Shown here one piece after another: positions 16,439 through 26,200 of a stretch of 64,000 bases of DNA. The position numbers and the translations under genes are program-made. Positions within the stretch are counted from its first letter, which is position 1, and every line of letters begins with the position of its first letter. The notes below the pieces were generated by a model. That model made no database searches. It was not told the DNA's origin and worked only from the letters and a program-made list of their open reading frames with translations. The stretch is from Clostridium cellulovorans 743B (GTDB taxonomy: Bacteria > Bacillota > Clostridia > Clostridiales > Clostridiaceae): contig NC_014393.1 of NCBI RefSeq assembly GCF_000145275.1, positions 3,038,001 through 3,102,000 of the forward strand, written 5' to 3'.

Positions 16439-17620
16439 TCATTCTCCTCGCTTTATGAATACTATTAGATTAATAATTGCTATAATATTTGCCACTATGG
16501 CAAGAATCTCAAATGCCACTTCCAGTGAAAATACATCTCCGAGCTTACCTATAATAGGAAATATAATTATCATATAAAAGCTAAATATCATACTTGCCAT
16601 AGAAAGAATTGTCGCTCTCTTATCTGACGGTATTAATTTATTTATATAATCACCAACCACAACAAAAATTAAAGATTCAATACAGTTTATAGCTAAGAAA
16701 AAAATATAATGGTATCGGCTTAAAGCCACACCCCAAATACATAAGGACATTATTATCGGTAGTACTGCTAGAATAGCTCTTTCTCCAATCTTCTTTTCAA
16801 TCTTGTGACCTTGAGAAGCTAGGATAGCTGCAGCTAAAGCTGAAATAGCTAAAATTATTCCTATGATTCCCTTAGAGATACCTTTATCTGATAAGTAATT
16901 CTGAAAATAAAAGAATATACTTGTATTAAACATAAAAATCCCTTGAGAAGAAAGGATTAAAAATGCTAATCTCTTATTTTTTCTTATAATATTGAAGCTA
17001 TCCACAACTTGACTTTTTAGTGTATTAAAACTTTTCTCTTGAACTTCCATTTTAATCTTAGGCTCTGTGAAAAATAATGCTTGCACCATTGCTATTATAG
17101 TGATAACAATAGATACACCATAAGCATAAATATAGCTATAATTATATAGAAATCCACCAAGAATTAAGCCACAGGTTTGTGCTAGTTGCATTATCACTTC
17201 ATTTTTTCCAGAAATCTTCATATAACTTTCTTCTTCTCTAATTTCTTTTAAGGAATCATATATAAGCGCGTCTCCTGCACCTGATTCTAAATTGTAGGAT
17301 AAAGCTGAAAATATAAAGCCTATTACAAAACCAATATAGCTATTTGAATATACTATTAAAATTGCAGATATAAGCTGCACTGCTCTCCCAGCTATTCTAC
17401 TAATTCTTCTTCCCCATATATCTGCAACAGCTCCCGTAGGTATTTCCATTAAAAATGAAGTTATATGAAATATAGCTTCTAGTATGCCTATTTCCGTTAA
17501 AGATAAACCTCTAGAAGCGAGATATATCATCCATACCCCTTGTGTAACCCCAAAGTTATTTAAAAATAAAAACAAGTAATTTTTCGATACATTCTTTTTT
17601 AATCCTTCTTTATAATTCAT
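16439..17620 (-). CDS. MFS-family efflux transporter
   Basis: 393 residues from the ATG at 17620, with an alternative ATG two codons upstream. About twelve hydrophobic helices are visible. The MFS loop-2 signature appears as GAVADIWGRRISR near residue 63. The first ten residues are hydrophilic and the next segment is VSKNYLFLFLNNFGVTQG. The 5' end overlaps the 3' end of the ABC-F gene, so the two are co-transcribed. An MFS pump paired with a ribosome-protecting ABC-F protein suggests joint defence against an antibiotic. Specificity is not readable. Confidence 0.88.
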   Translation of the reverse strand: MNYKEGLKKNVSKNYLFLFLNNFGVTQGVWMIYLASRGLSLTEIGILEAIFHITSFLMEIPTGAVADIWGRRISRIAGRAVQLISAILIVYSNSYIGFVIGFIFSALSYNLESGAGDALIYDSLKEIREEESYMKISGKNEVIMQLAQTCGLILGGFLYNYSYIYAYGVSIVITIIAMVQALFFTEPKIKMEVQEKSFNTLKSQVVDSFNIIRKNKRLAFLILSSQGIFMFNTSIFFYFQNYLSDKGISKGIIGIILAISALAAAILASQGHKIEKKIGERAILAVLPIIMSLCIWGVALSRYHYIFFLAINCIESLIFVVVGDYINKLIPSDKRATILSMASMIFSFYMIIIFPIIGKLGDVFSLEVAFEILAIVANIIAIINLIVFIKRGE

Positions 17621-19514
17621 CTTCATTTCCCTCTATCTCCATCCATTTTTCTAAAGCTAAATCTAACCTTTCTTCAGTTATAGCGCGCTCTTTCTCTAGT
17701 TCAACCAATTTACCATAATCACTTCCATTACAATTCATTTCAGAGTTTATAGTGTTTAATCTTTCTTCAAGTTCTTGAATGGATTTTTCTAAGGCTTTTA
17801 CTTCTCTAATTCTGATGTCTAATACTTGTTTTTGAGTTTTTTCCTTAACACTTTTTTTCTTTTCTTGACTATGCACTTCTATAACAATTTTCTTTGCTAC
17901 TTTTTTCTTTTCCTTATAATATTCATAATCACCAAGGTATTCTATAATCCTTTTGTTTTCTATCTCGCATATCCTTTTTGCAATTTTATTTATAAAATAT
18001 CTATCATGGGATATAAAAACTATAGTGCCATTAAAATCGCTCAAAGCTTCCTCAAGATTTTCCCTTGAATCTATATCTAAATGATTAGTTGGCTCATCTA
18101 ATACCAATAGATTAATATCATTTTGGATTAATTTACATAGCATAAGCCTACTTTTTTCACCACCAGAAAGATTTATCACCTTCTTAAACACACTCTCTCC
18201 AAAGAATAAAAACTTAGCTAAAATTCCTCTTGCTGGACCCTCTTGAATGCTTATATCTTCCCTAAAAGCCTCAAGAACAGTCAATTCTTCATTGATAAAG
18301 GTTACATTCTGAGGAAGATAACCTATTTTTATATTAGAACCGAGTTTTGCTTCTCCAGAATCAACTTCAATTTCTCCCAAGAGAGTCTTGATTAATGTTG
18401 ATTTTCCACTACCATTGTTACCTATCAATGCTACAGCTTCTCCATAACTAATATTTAAGTTTAAATCTTCTAAAACTTGTTTATTATTAAAAGCTTTATA
18501 TAAACCCTTAACTTGAACAACATCTTTACCTGATCTCTCTGTATCGTTAAAGTCTAATTTGATTTTCGGTTTATCAATAGAAGGTTTGTCAATTCTCTCT
18601 ATTTTATCTAACCTTTTTTGCATACTAGCTGCTCTTTTAAAAAACTTTTCATTATCAGCCTCAATAGCCCATTGCCTTAATTGTTTTATAGCCTTTTCCA
18701 TAGCCTTAATTTTTTTCTGTTGGTCCTTATAAGCTTCAAATTGCTCACAAACTCGTCTCTGCTTCTCTTTAACAAAATAAGAATAATTTCCATTATAAAA
18801 ATCCGTTTCTCCCTCTTCAATTTCAATTATTTTTGTTACAACTCTATCAAGGAAATATCTATCGTGGGATATAACCATAACACATCCCTTATAACCTTTA
18901 AGATATCCTTCTAACCATTCTATTGCTGACATATCTAAATGATTTGAAGGTTCATCAAGGAGAAGAATATCTGGTTTTTGAAGCAGTATTTTTCCAAGAA
19001 TCGTAATAGTTTTTTCCCCTCCACTTAAGCTTATAAAGTTTCTATTTAAAAAATCTTCATCTAGCTTAAGCCCTGTACATACCTTATTGATATTTTCCTC
19101 TATATCATAGCCACCTTCTGCTTCATAGCTTGCACATAACTCACTATATTTTCTTAATGCATGGTCTAACTCTTCTCCAGTTAACTTCCCCATACTTGCT
19201 TCAAGCTGTTTTATCTCTTTGTCTATTTCATATTGAAGCTGAAAAGATGTCTTTAATACATCAATTACTTTAAATTTCTTTGGGTAATTAGGAATTTGAT
19301 CTAAGTACCCAATAGTAGCATTTTTTCTAATAAACATGCTACCTCTATCCATCTTTTCTAGACCTGCTATTATTTTAAAAACTGTAGTTTTACCTGTACC
19401 ATTTCTTCCTATCAATCCAACTCTTTCACCACTTTGAACTTCAAAAGTAATATTACTAAAAATTCTATTTGCTCCATAATACTTTTCTATTTCTTTTACT
19501 GCTAATTCAATCAT
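17610..19514 (-). CDS. ABC-F family ATPase (ribosome-associated, antibiotic-resistance type)
   Basis: 634 residues from the ATG at 19514, with GGAGG upstream. Two nucleotide-binding domains: Walker A GRNGTGKTT near 36 and GNNGSGKST near 357, signatures LSGGEKT and LSGGEKS, and Walker B LLLDEPSNHLD and LVLDEPTNHLD. The linker between the domains carries the P-site tRNA-interaction motif region (FYNGNYSYF then KEKQRR...). There are no membrane helices, so it is a soluble protein that acts on ribosomes. The last 100 residues are a coiled-coil C-terminal extension like those of Vml/Lsa-type ABC-Fs. A leader ORF and two terminators precede it. Confidence 0.9.
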   Translation of the reverse strand: MIELAVKEIEKYYGANRIFSNITFEVQSGERVGLIGRNGTGKTTVFKIIAGLEKMDRGSMFIRKNATIGYLDQIPNYPKKFKVIDVLKTSFQLQYEIDKEIKQLEASMGKLTGEELDHALRKYSELCASYEAEGGYDIEENINKVCTGLKLDEDFLNRNFISLSGGEKTITILGKILLQKPDILLLDEPSNHLDMSAIEWLEGYLKGYKGCVMVISHDRYFLDRVVTKIIEIEEGETDFYNGNYSYFVKEKQRRVCEQFEAYKDQQKKIKAMEKAIKQLRQWAIEADNEKFFKRAASMQKRLDKIERIDKPSIDKPKIKLDFNDTERSGKDVVQVKGLYKAFNNKQVLEDLNLNISYGEAVALIGNNGSGKSTLIKTLLGEIEVDSGEAKLGSNIKIGYLPQNVTFINEELTVLEAFREDISIQEGPARGILAKFLFFGESVFKKVINLSGGEKSRLMLCKLIQNDINLLVLDEPTNHLDIDSRENLEEALSDFNGTIVFISHDRYFINKIAKRICEIENKRIIEYLGDYEYYKEKKKVAKKIVIEVHSQEKKKSVKEKTQKQVLDIRIREVKALEKSIQELEERLNTINSEMNCNGSDYGKLVELEKERAITEERLDLALEKWMEIEGNEDEL

Positions 19515-19547
19515 TATTAATTCCTCCATAATTCTTTTTAAAATAAT

Positions 19548-19579
19548 AAAACCCGAGCAAGTAATACTTACCCAGGTTT
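19548..19579 (-). terminator. terminator/attenuator directly upstream of the ABC-F gene
   Basis: On the minus strand, AAACCTGGGTAAG pairs with CTTGCTCGGGTTT (13 pairs, three G-U) across a 5-base loop, followed by TTATTATTTT. It ends 33 bases before the ABC-F start codon. Its 5' arm (ACCTGGGT) is complementary to the 5' arm of the other hairpin at 19814-19847, so the two could form a mutually exclusive long-range structure. Confidence 0.65.
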
Positions 19580-19813
19580 CTCTATTTAAAATATTTTAAT
19601 CCTAGTGAAATTAGTAACTAATAAAAATCACAAATTTCTACCAGTGAAAAAATGTTCACAACAATAAAATCTTATTTCTTCAAGTTTTTAAATATCTTGC
19701 AAGTGCTTTATAATTTAATACGCAAGTATACTTAATCTACAATAAAACTTTAATACTCTGTTTTTGATTCTATAATTGAGAAAAAATTATTGTACTTTTC
19801 ACTATCAAAAATA

Positions 19814-19847
19814 AAAACCCAGGCAAGTTATACCTTACCTGGGTTTT
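19814..19847 (-). terminator. terminator just after the 52-residue leader ORF
   Basis: On the minus strand AAAACCCAGGTAAG pairs with CTTGCCTGGGTTTT across a 6-base loop (13 of 14 pairs), followed by TATTTTTG. It begins 11 bases after the leader ORF's stop. It resembles the hairpin at 19548-19579 closely, as if duplicated. Confidence 0.75.
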
Positions 19848-19857
19848 AAATAACAAA

Positions 19858-20016
19858 TTATATTTCATTACAAGGTAAAGATAACTTACTTCTTTTTAGT
19901 GCAATATTCAATTTTGGGCAGACTTCTCCTGTAAAAGTAGCATTTACATGTGTTATTCCAAATAATGCCACTGGTAGTCTATCTAAAATTGTATTTACTA
20001 AAAAGACCTTAGCCAT
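19858..20016 (-). CDS. 52-residue ORF, putative leader peptide of the ABC-F unit
   Basis: ATG at 20016 preceded by GGAGGTAAAACC, a near-perfect ribosome binding site, and TAA at 19858-19860. The product starts MAKVFLVNTILDRLPVALFG, followed by ITHVNATFTGEVCPK, and ends RSKLSLPCNEI. The stop lies 11 bases before a terminator stem. Near its 3' end the DNA reads TTACCT, which can pair with AGGTAA of that stem. ABC-F genes conferring antibiotic resistance are often controlled by a short upstream ORF and attenuator. Promoter elements were not identified with certainty. Confidence 0.55.
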   Translation of the reverse strand: MAKVFLVNTILDRLPVALFGITHVNATFTGEVCPKLNIALKRSKLSLPCNEI

Positions 20017-20283
20017 GGTTTTACCTCCATAATTTTCTAATAAAATAATATATTTTAATACTTCAATAGTTATTATATTTGTTCCATCAAAGTTACTTTT
20101 TAACTTATATCACTTATGATTATTGAACAAAGTCTTAAATGTAGTTTCATCTTTAAGGCTTGTATATGATAAAACCGTCTTAGTTATATAAACTAATTAT
20201 GAAGCATACAAATAAAATTTTACACTAATTTTATCCTATTATCAATAATTAAATATTAGAAAAATATCTAATATACTAAAAAA

Positions 20284-20307
20284 TGCCTCTGTTGTTACAC
20301 AGAGGCA
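20284..20307 (-). terminator. intrinsic terminator of the O-acetylhomoserine sulfhydrylase gene
   Basis: TGCCTCTG (20284-20291) pairs with CAGAGGCA (20300-20307) across an 8-base loop. On the minus strand it is followed by TTTTTT. It lies 25 bases after the stop at 20332. The 265 bases between here and the leader ORF show no further gene. Confidence 0.85.
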
Positions 20308-20331
20308 AGATAATTGCAAAATTTTAAATTA

Positions 20332-21615
20332 TTAAAATGCTTGAGATAAATCGTAGATTATATCATCAATATGCTCTGTTCCAATAGAAAGACGAATTGT
20401 GTTTGGCTTTATTCCTTGTTCTAATAACTCTTCTTCATTTAATTGTGAATGCGTAGTACTTGCTGGATGAATTACTAATGACTTAACATCTGCAACATTT
20501 GCAAGTAATGAGAATACTTCTAATTTATCAATAAATTCTTGTGCTTCTTTAGCTCCACCTTTTACTTCAAAAGTAAATATAGAACCTCCACCATTTGGAT
20601 AATACTTATTGTATAGATCATTATTTGGATGATCAGACAATGATGGGTGATTTACTTTCTCAACCTGAGGATGCTTACTTAAAAAATCTACTACTTTTAA
20701 AGCATTTTCTACATGCCTTTCTAATCTAAGTGAAAGTGTTTCTAATCCTTGTAATAGTAAAAATGCATTAAATGGACTAATTGCTGCACCAGTATCTCTT
20801 AATATTACAGCTCTTATTCTAGTTACGTATGCTGCTGCTCCAACTACTTCTGCAAATTTAATTCCATGATAGCTTGGATCTGCTTCAGTTAATTGTGGGA
20901 ATTTTCCTGAACCTATCCAATCAAATTTTCCTGAATCTACAATTACACCACCTAAGGATGTTCCATGTCCTCCGATAAACTTAGTTGCTGAATGAACAAC
21001 TATATCTGCACCATGTTCAATTGGTCTGAAAAGATATGGTGTTCCAAAAGTGTTATCAACGATTAATGGAATTTTATGTTTGTGAGCAATTTCTGCTAAT
21101 TGGTCAACATCTATAATATTTGAATGTGGGTTTCCTAATGATTCTATAAATATCGCTTTTGTATTATCTTTAATTGCATTTTCGAAGTTTTCTAAATTAT
21201 CTGGGTCCACAAATGTTGTAGTTACTCCACGTTCCACTAAGGTATGTGCTAGTAAATTATATGTTCCACCATATATAGTTTTAGCTGCTACTATATGATC
21301 TCCTGCCTTTGTTATATTTTCGAATGCATATGTTATTGCTGCTGCTCCTGATGCAACTGCAAGACCTGCTACTCCACCTTCTAATGCTGCAACACGTTTT
21401 TCCAAAACATCTTGTGTAGAATTTGTTAAACGTCCATATATGTTACCTGCATCTGCTAATCCAAATCTAGCTGCTGCATGTGCTGAATTTTTAAATACAT
21501 ATGAAGTAGTTTGGTATATTGGTACTGCTCTTGCATCTGTTGCTGGGTCTGGATTTTCTTGTCCTACATGTAATTGTAATGTTTCAAATTTAAAAGTTCT
21601 TTCTTGTTTACTCAT
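20332..21615 (-). CDS. metY: O-acetylhomoserine aminocarboxypropyltransferase (O-acetylhomoserine sulfhydrylase)
   Basis: 427 residues from the ATG at 21615 with GGAGGAG upstream; 427 is the usual MetY length. This PLP enzyme makes homocysteine from O-acetylhomoserine and sulfide. The PLP lysine lies in SATKFIGGHG (K212). FETLQLHVGQ at the N-terminus, the pocket YGRLTNSTQDVLEKRVAALEG and the C-terminal HPASTTHSQL, then IRLSIGTEHIDDI, are typical of the MetY group rather than cystathionine gamma-synthase. No SAM riboswitch or T-box is seen in the roughly 180-base leader. It ends with a terminator and is likely monocistronic. Confidence 0.93.
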   Translation of the reverse strand: MSKQERTFKFETLQLHVGQENPDPATDARAVPIYQTTSYVFKNSAHAAARFGLADAGNIYGRLTNSTQDVLEKRVAALEGGVAGLAVASGAAAITYAFENITKAGDHIVAAKTIYGGTYNLLAHTLVERGVTTTFVDPDNLENFENAIKDNTKAIFIESLGNPHSNIIDVDQLAEIAHKHKIPLIVDNTFGTPYLFRPIEHGADIVVHSATKFIGGHGTSLGGVIVDSGKFDWIGSGKFPQLTEADPSYHGIKFAEVVGAAAYVTRIRAVILRDTGAAISPFNAFLLLQGLETLSLRLERHVENALKVVDFLSKHPQVEKVNHPSLSDHPNNDLYNKYYPNGGGSIFTFEVKGGAKEAQEFIDKLEVFSLLANVADVKSLVIHPASTTHSQLNEEELLEQGIKPNTIRLSIGTEHIDDIIYDLSQAF

Positions 21616-21795
21616 AATTTTCTCCTCCAATATCTTTTAATATCCTATATATAATCTATTTATTTATATTTCAACCTTTGGCCAATAAATAAAAAACTAT
21701 GTAGCAATACTCATTAATATATATTCATCAATATAACAAAAACGAATTATATCATTTCTTATTATTCCTATAAACTTGCTGTGTTACTAAGTAAA

Positions 21796-21825
21796 TTATA
21801 GTATACATACCTATAATAAGTCAAT
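21796..21825 (-). promoter_or_regulatory. sigma-A-type promoter for the metY gene
   Basis: On the minus strand TTGACT and TATAAT are 18 bases apart. Transcription would begin about 175 bases upstream of the metY ATG, leaving a long leader in which I recognise no riboswitch. Confidence 0.5.
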
Positions 21826-21960
21826 AAGTTTTAGTAATTTTATCGGAAAAATACAAAAGTCATTTCAAAGTGTTAATAATACTAAACTTTCATTAAATAA
21901 ACCTTAGTAAAAAATCACTTTAAAATGACTATTATCAATATCCCATTAATATATACTTAA

Positions 21961-22587
21961 TTAAAAACTTCTGTTTTCTCTTTTAGCTTCTGTATATAGT
22001 TTTTTAGCTTTTATTGCAAATATGATATATAAAATCACTATTACCAAGAGGAATGCCCATGAGAAACCTCTTAAAATAACAAACGGAGTTTCAAATAAGA
22101 AAGAGAACCAAAAATTTGTTCCTTTTTTCTCCCACAACTCTGGTGTAAGATATAATAATTTGGGATTCAAAATCTTATTAATATCTATAGTACCATTGGA
22201 AAAATTCATTACTAAAAGAGGTATAAATGGAACTGAAGTACTTAACCACATATTAGATACCCTTTTATATTTTCCTGCCTTTGAAGCACTATCTGAAAAA
22301 ATATCATCGTCTGTATAATCATTTATTCTTTTAAAATATTGTGTTCCTGACCATTGAGTACCTGCTATGTGATTCCAACCACTATCTTCAAATAGCGTAC
22401 AGTAATCAATGAAATCCTTACGTTTATTAAAAGTTCTATAATCAATCCGTATAATTACATCTTCTGGTTCCGTTTTTAAGAATTCATATCCTAAGGTAGC
22501 ATTAACGAACTTATAACCTTTTTTAGCCATATCCTTTAACCATTTTTCTTCCTTTGAATAATCAATAAAATACTTAAATACTTTCAT
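21961..22587 (-). CDS. DUF2812 membrane protein
   Basis: 208 residues from the ATG at 22587 with AAAGGAAG upstream. It starts KVFKYFIDYSKEEKWLKDMAKKGYKF, the diagnostic beginning of DUF2812 proteins. Two hydrophobic segments lie at about 118-133 and 170-198. DUF2812 genes are very often paired with a PadR regulator, as here, with the stop of the PadR gene 28 bases upstream. The pair probably forms one regulated unit controlling an envelope or stress function that is not yet defined. Confidence 0.87.
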   Translation of the reverse strand: MKVFKYFIDYSKEEKWLKDMAKKGYKFVNATLGYEFLKTEPEDVIIRIDYRTFNKRKDFIDYCTLFEDSGWNHIAGTQWSGTQYFKRINDYTDDDIFSDSASKAGKYKRVSNMWLSTSVPFIPLLVMNFSNGTIDINKILNPKLLYLTPELWEKKGTNFWFSFLFETPFVILRGFSWAFLLVIVILYIIFAIKAKKLYTEAKRENRSF

Positions 22588-22615
22588 TAAAATTCTTCCT
22601 TTCAATTATTGAATT

Positions 22616-22930
22616 TTATTCATTTAAGTTTTCTTTTGTTATTTCAATCATATGCTTCATTCTTTCAAAATCCAGCCTTAAAACCGACTTACCTTTTTTA
22701 GTAATTTCATATACTTTCCTACGTTTATCTTCACTTTCAACTGGTATTATAAATTTTAGTTTCATCAAATTTTCGATAGCTCCATATAACGTTCCTGCAG
22801 CTAATCTAACTTGATTGTTACTGAGTTCTTCTATCTTCTGCATAATCATATACCCATGGGCAGGCTCTAATAGAGCTAAAAGTATATAATATGTGGTTTC
22901 TGTTAATGGTAAGTTTTTATCTCTATTCAT
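22616..22930 (-). CDS. PadR-family transcriptional regulator
   Basis: 104 residues from the ATG at 22930, with GGAGGAG upstream. It has a PadR winged helix (LTETTYYILLALLEPAHGYM, followed by LAAGTLYGAIENLMKLKFI and KRRKVYEITKKG) and a short C-terminal helix used for dimerisation. PadR proteins repress their own operon and release DNA when a ligand binds. Two palindromes just upstream are probable operators. The downstream gene is DUF2812, the usual partner. Confidence 0.9.
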   Translation of the reverse strand: MNRDKNLPLTETTYYILLALLEPAHGYMIMQKIEELSNNQVRLAAGTLYGAIENLMKLKFIIPVESEDKRRKVYEITKKGKSVLRLDFERMKHMIEITKENLNE

Positions 22931-22951
22931 GAACTCCTCCAATTATTAAGT

Positions 22952-23004
22952 GTAACTATACAGTTAGACTGTATAGTTACATTATATACAGTTAAACTGT
23001 ATAT
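22952..23004. promoter_or_regulatory. two palindromic PadR operator sites
   Basis: Site 1, 22952-22980, is a perfect 13-base inverted repeat, GTAACTATACAGT-TAG-ACTGTATAGTTAC read in two parts. Site 2, 22984-23004, repeats the core: ATATACAGT-TAA-ACTGTATAT. Both share the core TATACAGT-N3-ACTGTATA. They lie 22 and 54 bases upstream of the PadR start, so the regulator likely represses its own transcription. Confidence 0.75.
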
Positions 23005-23196
23005 TGCAATAGCTAACTTCATAATTTTGTTAATTTTTAAAATCACTTCGTTTTACTGGTTAATAATTTCTTACTTATTCAGAACTTAAATAAGAAGTTT
23101 TTCCTTATGTATATATCATTTCTTAATCTTCATATAACGTTACTTCTTTAAGAATAATATAAAATTCATAAAGTAATTCGTTTCATTAACAAAAAT

Positions 23197-23230
23197 AAAA
23201 ACACAGGATACAAATCGTACCCTGTGTTTT
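23197..23230 (-). terminator. intrinsic terminator of the GH43 arabinanase gene
   Basis: AAAACACAGG (23197-23206) pairs with CCTGTGTTTT (23221-23230). On the minus strand it is followed by TATTTTTG. It lies about 60 bases after the stop at 23290. Confidence 0.85.
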
Positions 23231-23289
23231 TTACATCCCTTTGTCATTTTGTAATAATCAATAGCAATGAGTATATTTACTTTTAATTA

Positions 23290-26200
23290 CTATGCATCTT
23301 TTTTTCTTGAAATTAACACTATTCCTAATCCAGATAGAATTATTATCAATCCAGCAACTAACAATAGGCTGCTATCAACAAAGCTACCTGTTTGTGGAAG
23401 AATAACACTAGTAGTATTTGATGTATTACTAGTTCCAGTTGCTTGAGTTTTTTCTGCTATAATAAAGTCACTAAAGTGAGGTGTTTTAAAAGTTATTTTG
23501 TTGCCATCAATAGTTGTTTCCATTTCCTCATAACTCTTTGTAACATCGTTATAATATAGAACTACAAGCTTGTTTTTATCTAAACCATTTAGCTGTTCAT
23601 CTGTTAAATTAACAGATACTTCAACCAATCCACTTGCAAATTGGTGGATTACAGTTTCTTCTGTACCATTTACAACCAACATTTCAAAGCTGAATACCTT
23701 ATTTATACCTTTAAGATCCTTATATAAATCACTATTTTCTTTTATAGTTGTTCTAAATATTACTTTTGAATTATCCTTTAATAATGATTTATCAATAACC
23801 TCATAAGGTAATTTTATATACATATCGCTTCCTAAGTTTATTACAAGATTTCCAGTTCCATCTTTTATTGAATTAATGTCATTGATAGTTACTTCTGTAA
23901 GAACATCCATAGCTTCTTTTGCAAGAGTTATCACAGTGTCACCATTTTTATTGTCAATAACATTAACTACTACTGGTAATACATTATCAACAACAGGCTT
24001 AATAATAATCTTTTCTATATCTCCTGTATTATCTCCACCAGTTGCATCATCACCTGTACCATCTGTATTGTCTCCACCAGTTGTAGTTGCTTGTCCACTT
24101 ATTATAACTTCTGCAACTCCTGATACATTTGAACCATCATTTGCTAGAGCCACAACTTTTACAGTACCATCTTTAACAGCTGTTAATACTCCTGTCTCAC
24201 TAATAGTTGCTAAATCTGTAGCATTACCATCTAAGCCAACAACTGACCAAGTTACTGAAGCGTCAGTAGCGTAAGTTGGATTAACTGTTGCAATTAATTG
24301 AAGACTTCCACCTTTTTCTGTGATGTTTAAAACATTATCCCCTGTAGAAACTGTAATTCCAGTTACTTTTGTTACAATCGATTCTACTTGTTTACCCCAA
24401 ACTGCTGTGTTCCCTTGATTATAACCAGTAAACACAACTGTAGGAGCCCAATTTTCATAATCCCATGCTGGAAGTACCTTTACAGTATCCACCCAATAAT
24501 CTCCTGGTGCAACACCTGGCGCATAATAATTAAGAGTTACTGTATTATCTCCTGTAAGTTCCCAATAACTTTGTCCATTTTCATCATTTATTTTCCCATT
24601 TGGATATAAAGTTATATCAGTAGAAGTAAGTTTGTTGTTGTTTAATCTGTTTTGTACAATTGTTTGCCATTTTCCTGGGATTAAGCTTTGATCGATCTTT
24701 TGTTCAACTTCTCCAGCATATCTCTCTGGTGAAACCATTGGTTTACCTTCTGCTGACCAAACAATTTTTCTTACCTGTAAATATGACCAGTTTTTATCAG
24801 CGCCACCTCTAGCATGATGAACAAGATAGAAGTTCCCGTTGTCATTTAACACTGAGTTATGACCTGGTGCTATCCAACCTGGATCAGTACCAAAAGCATA
24901 GCTTCCTATTAATTTTGTACCAATATCGTATAATGCATCTCTATCTGTTGGCGTATTCATCATTGAATTTCCACTTAAATCTGTATAAGGTCCAGTTATA
25001 CTATCTGACCAAGCAACTCTGACATTATAATCAACAGCTAAGTCGTCATAAGACATAAATAGATAGTATTTTTTGAATTGAGGATTATACACAATATATG
25101 GTGCTTCCATATTTTTTCTAGTTCCCGAAGCTGATATTTGTGTGCCTTTACCTGGTGTCAATAATTTTCCTGTTGTCGTATCTATTTTTGACACAAATAA
25201 CCCGCTAAAGAATGAACCATAAGATAACCATAAATCACCATTAGCATCAGTAACTATATTAGGATCTAACGCATTATCTGTATCAACTCCTAATTTAGTC
25301 TTGTAAACCTCGCCTTGATCTATCCAAGGACCTTCAATGGATTTACTTGTTGCTAGACCAATAAATGAAGTATTTGTTCCGAATGCTGAAACAGTATAAT
25401 ACAGATAGTAAGTATCGCCAAGCTTCACAACATCTGGTGCCCACATATTTTCTGCATTTGGAGACCAAGCTTTAGCAGCAGCAGGAATTTCATTAAACAC
25501 TCTTCCAACCCACTGCCAATTAATAAGATCTTGAGATTTTCTTACCTGTAGTCCAACTCCTGTTGGTCCACCTACTTTATAGTCAGTTGAGAATACATAA
25601 TACCAATCTCCATCTTTAAAAATTGAAGGATCATGAGTATTACTTGTTCCCCAAGCAGCTTCATTGTTTATATTTGGTACATCATATAAAAGTGGTTCAT
25701 TTGGCGCTTGTGGAGCTATTGCTGCTAATTTTTCGTTAGCAACATAGGCTTGTCCTGTAATTGAAACTGTCATCTTTGCAGTTGCACCAGAACCATCTTT
25801 AGCTGTAGCAGTTACAACTACATTGCCATCTTTTCTTGCAGTAAGTATTCCATTAGTGTCTATTGAAGCAATATTAGTTATATTTCCATTTGTATCGGTA
25901 ACTGACCAAGCTACAGATGTATCTGTTGCATTACTTGGTGATGCTGATGAAATCATTTGTAATTTACCAGCTTTAGTATCAATAGAATTTTTTCCTTCTG
26001 CTCCACTTAAAGATAATGAGTCAACCTTTTGAGTAATAGCAATTTTTGCTGAACCAGTTACTGCTTGGTTACTTTTTGCTGTAGCAACCACCATTACAGT
26101 TCCTACTTTTGCACCTGTAAGCAATCCGTTACTATCTATTGTTGCTAAATCAGTGCTTGTCCCATCTAAATTTACTACAGACCAGTTTACAGCTTCATTA

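Noticed and set aside
21616..21795. A possible SAM riboswitch or T-box in the metY leader
   Set aside because: Neither the conserved SAM-I core nor the T-box TGGNACC element is present; only a promoter is supported.
24388..24609. Plus-strand open frames inside the arabinanase genes
   Set aside because: They lie within a firmly assigned GH43 domain, lack ribosome binding sites and reflect codon bias of the real frame.
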